Assembly: GCA_024639035.1 (NCBI GenBank)
Contig: JAHEJE010000187.1
Span: forward strand, 1-5,905
From: Alphaproteobacteria bacterium
GTDB lineage: Bacteria; Pseudomonadota; Alphaproteobacteria; Rhizobiales; Aestuariivirgaceae
Direction of reading: 5' to 3'
DNA: 5,905 bases
Positions 5,699-5,905 of this stretch are shown here, piece by piece (position 1 is the first letter of the stretch; each line of letters opens with the position of its first letter). The position numbers were made by a program, and so were the translations under genes. The notes under the pieces were generated by a model. The model was not told where the DNA came from, did not search any database, and worked only from the letters and a program-made list of their open reading frames with translations.

Positions 5699-5719
5699 CC
5701 CCTCCCCCAACCCCTCCCC
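5699..5719 (-). other. G-quadruplex motif, minus strand (right arm of the repeat)
   Basis: Read on the minus strand, four G-runs of four to five are separated by A, TT and A. It mirrors the left-arm motif on the other strand, as expected from the inverted repeat, and lies about 35 bases upstream of the aroC start. Confidence 0.7.
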
Positions 5720-5753
5720 ACACGGGGGAGGGGAGCAAAGAGAAAATGCCGAC

Positions 5754-5905
5754 ATGTCGCACAACAGTTTTGGGCATATGTTTCGCGTCACCACGTTCGG
5801 CGAGAGCCACGGGCCGGCGCTGGGCTGCGTGATCGACGGCTGCCCGCCGGGCATCGCGATGAGCGAGGCGGACATTCAACCGTATCTCGACAAGCGGCGG
5901 CCGGG
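5754..5905 (+). CDS. aroC: Chorismate synthase, N-terminal part (runs off the window)
   Basis: AroC converts 5-enolpyruvylshikimate 3-phosphate to chorismate using reduced FMN, the last shikimate-pathway step, in the cytoplasm. Fifty complete codons are visible. They read as the family N-terminus: SFGHMFRVTTFGESHGPALG with the GESHG signature at residues 16-20, then DGCPPGI (28-34), SEADIQ (37-42) and DKRRPG (46-51). The frame is open to the end of the window, so the remaining roughly 300 residues lie outside. ATG 5754 is the only start consistent with the family N-terminus; a nearby ATG at 5746 is out of frame. The Shine-Dalgarno is weak: only a purine-rich AAAGAGAAA is seen 5-15 bases upstream. 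The large inverted repeat lies just upstream and separates the gene from the fabI-phosphatase pair. Confidence 0.95.
   Translation, partial: MSHNSFGHMFRVTTFGESHGPALGCVIDGCPPGIAMSEADIQPYLDKRRP

Larger units (their letters stand above)
5621..5733. repeat. 113-bp nested inverted repeat upstream of aroC (interspersed-repeat-like)
   Basis: The left arm 5621-5655 pairs with the right arm 5699-5733 at 33 of 35 positions (mismatches 5646:5708 and 5651:5703), around a 43-base loop (5656-5698). Each arm is itself a hairpin: CCCCTCCCC and GGGGAGGGG around a five-base loop, at 5621-5643 and again at 5711-5733. It occupies most of the 152-bp gap between the phosphatase stop and the aroC start, ending 20 bases before the aroC ATG. 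No T-tract follows. C/G-rich palindromes of this general look are, from memory, common intergenic repeats in GC-rich alphaproteobacterial genomes; whether this one is multicopy cannot be seen here. Confidence 0.92.

Noticed and set aside
5616..5879. Minus-strand frames across the second repeat and the start of aroC
   Set aside because: They run through the C/G-rich palindrome and oppose the clear AroC N-terminus, so they are compositional artefacts.

Overview
The window is GC-rich, gene-dense DNA that looks like the chromosome of an alphaproteobacterium. The case rests on protein flavour (FabI with an MAGKRG start and a GVANSRSIAWG motif; PdxH, AroC) and on gene order. From memory, a fabI / histidine-phosphatase / aroC block close to pdxH is common in Alphaproteobacteria, both Rhizobiales and Rhodospirillales. 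I cannot name a genus. There are six complete or nearly complete genes, plus the first 50 codons of aroC at the right edge. No tRNA, rRNA, CRISPR array, transposase or phage gene was found.

Layout. Positions 1-1290 (+) hold a class III PLP-dependent aminotransferase that enters from the left and lacks its N-terminus. A 94-bp near-perfect inverted repeat (1303-1396) separates it from a converging minus-strand operon. In transcription order that operon is pdxH (3956-3318, pyridoxamine 5'-phosphate oxidase), an SDR oxidoreductase (3308-2553) and a trans-sulfuration-family PLP enzyme (2560-1394). The last two overlap by 8 bases. A 213-bp divergent intergenic region (3957-4169) separates this operon from the plus-strand genes fabI (4170-4994, enoyl-ACP reductase), a histidine phosphatase (4987-5601, GTG start, 8-base overlap with fabI) and aroC (5754 onward, chorismate synthase). 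A second large inverted repeat (5621-5733), carrying a G-quadruplex motif in each arm, fills most of the gap before aroC.

How the genes may work together. PdxH makes PLP, and the last gene of its operon and the convergent aminotransferase are both PLP enzymes, so the left half looks like an amino-acid module with its own cofactor supply. The substrates of the SDR, the trans-sulfuration-like enzyme and the aminotransferase cannot be read from sequence. The right half is housekeeping: fatty-acid elongation, a phosphatase of unknown substrate, and the last step of the shikimate pathway.

No clearly new biological system is visible. The points most worth a second look are the two large intergenic inverted repeats (one supplying a stop codon, one with paired G4 motifs), the cofactor-plus-SDR-plus-PLP-enzyme operon, and the helically spaced GCCGAT repeats and hairpin in the divergent pdxH/fabI control region.
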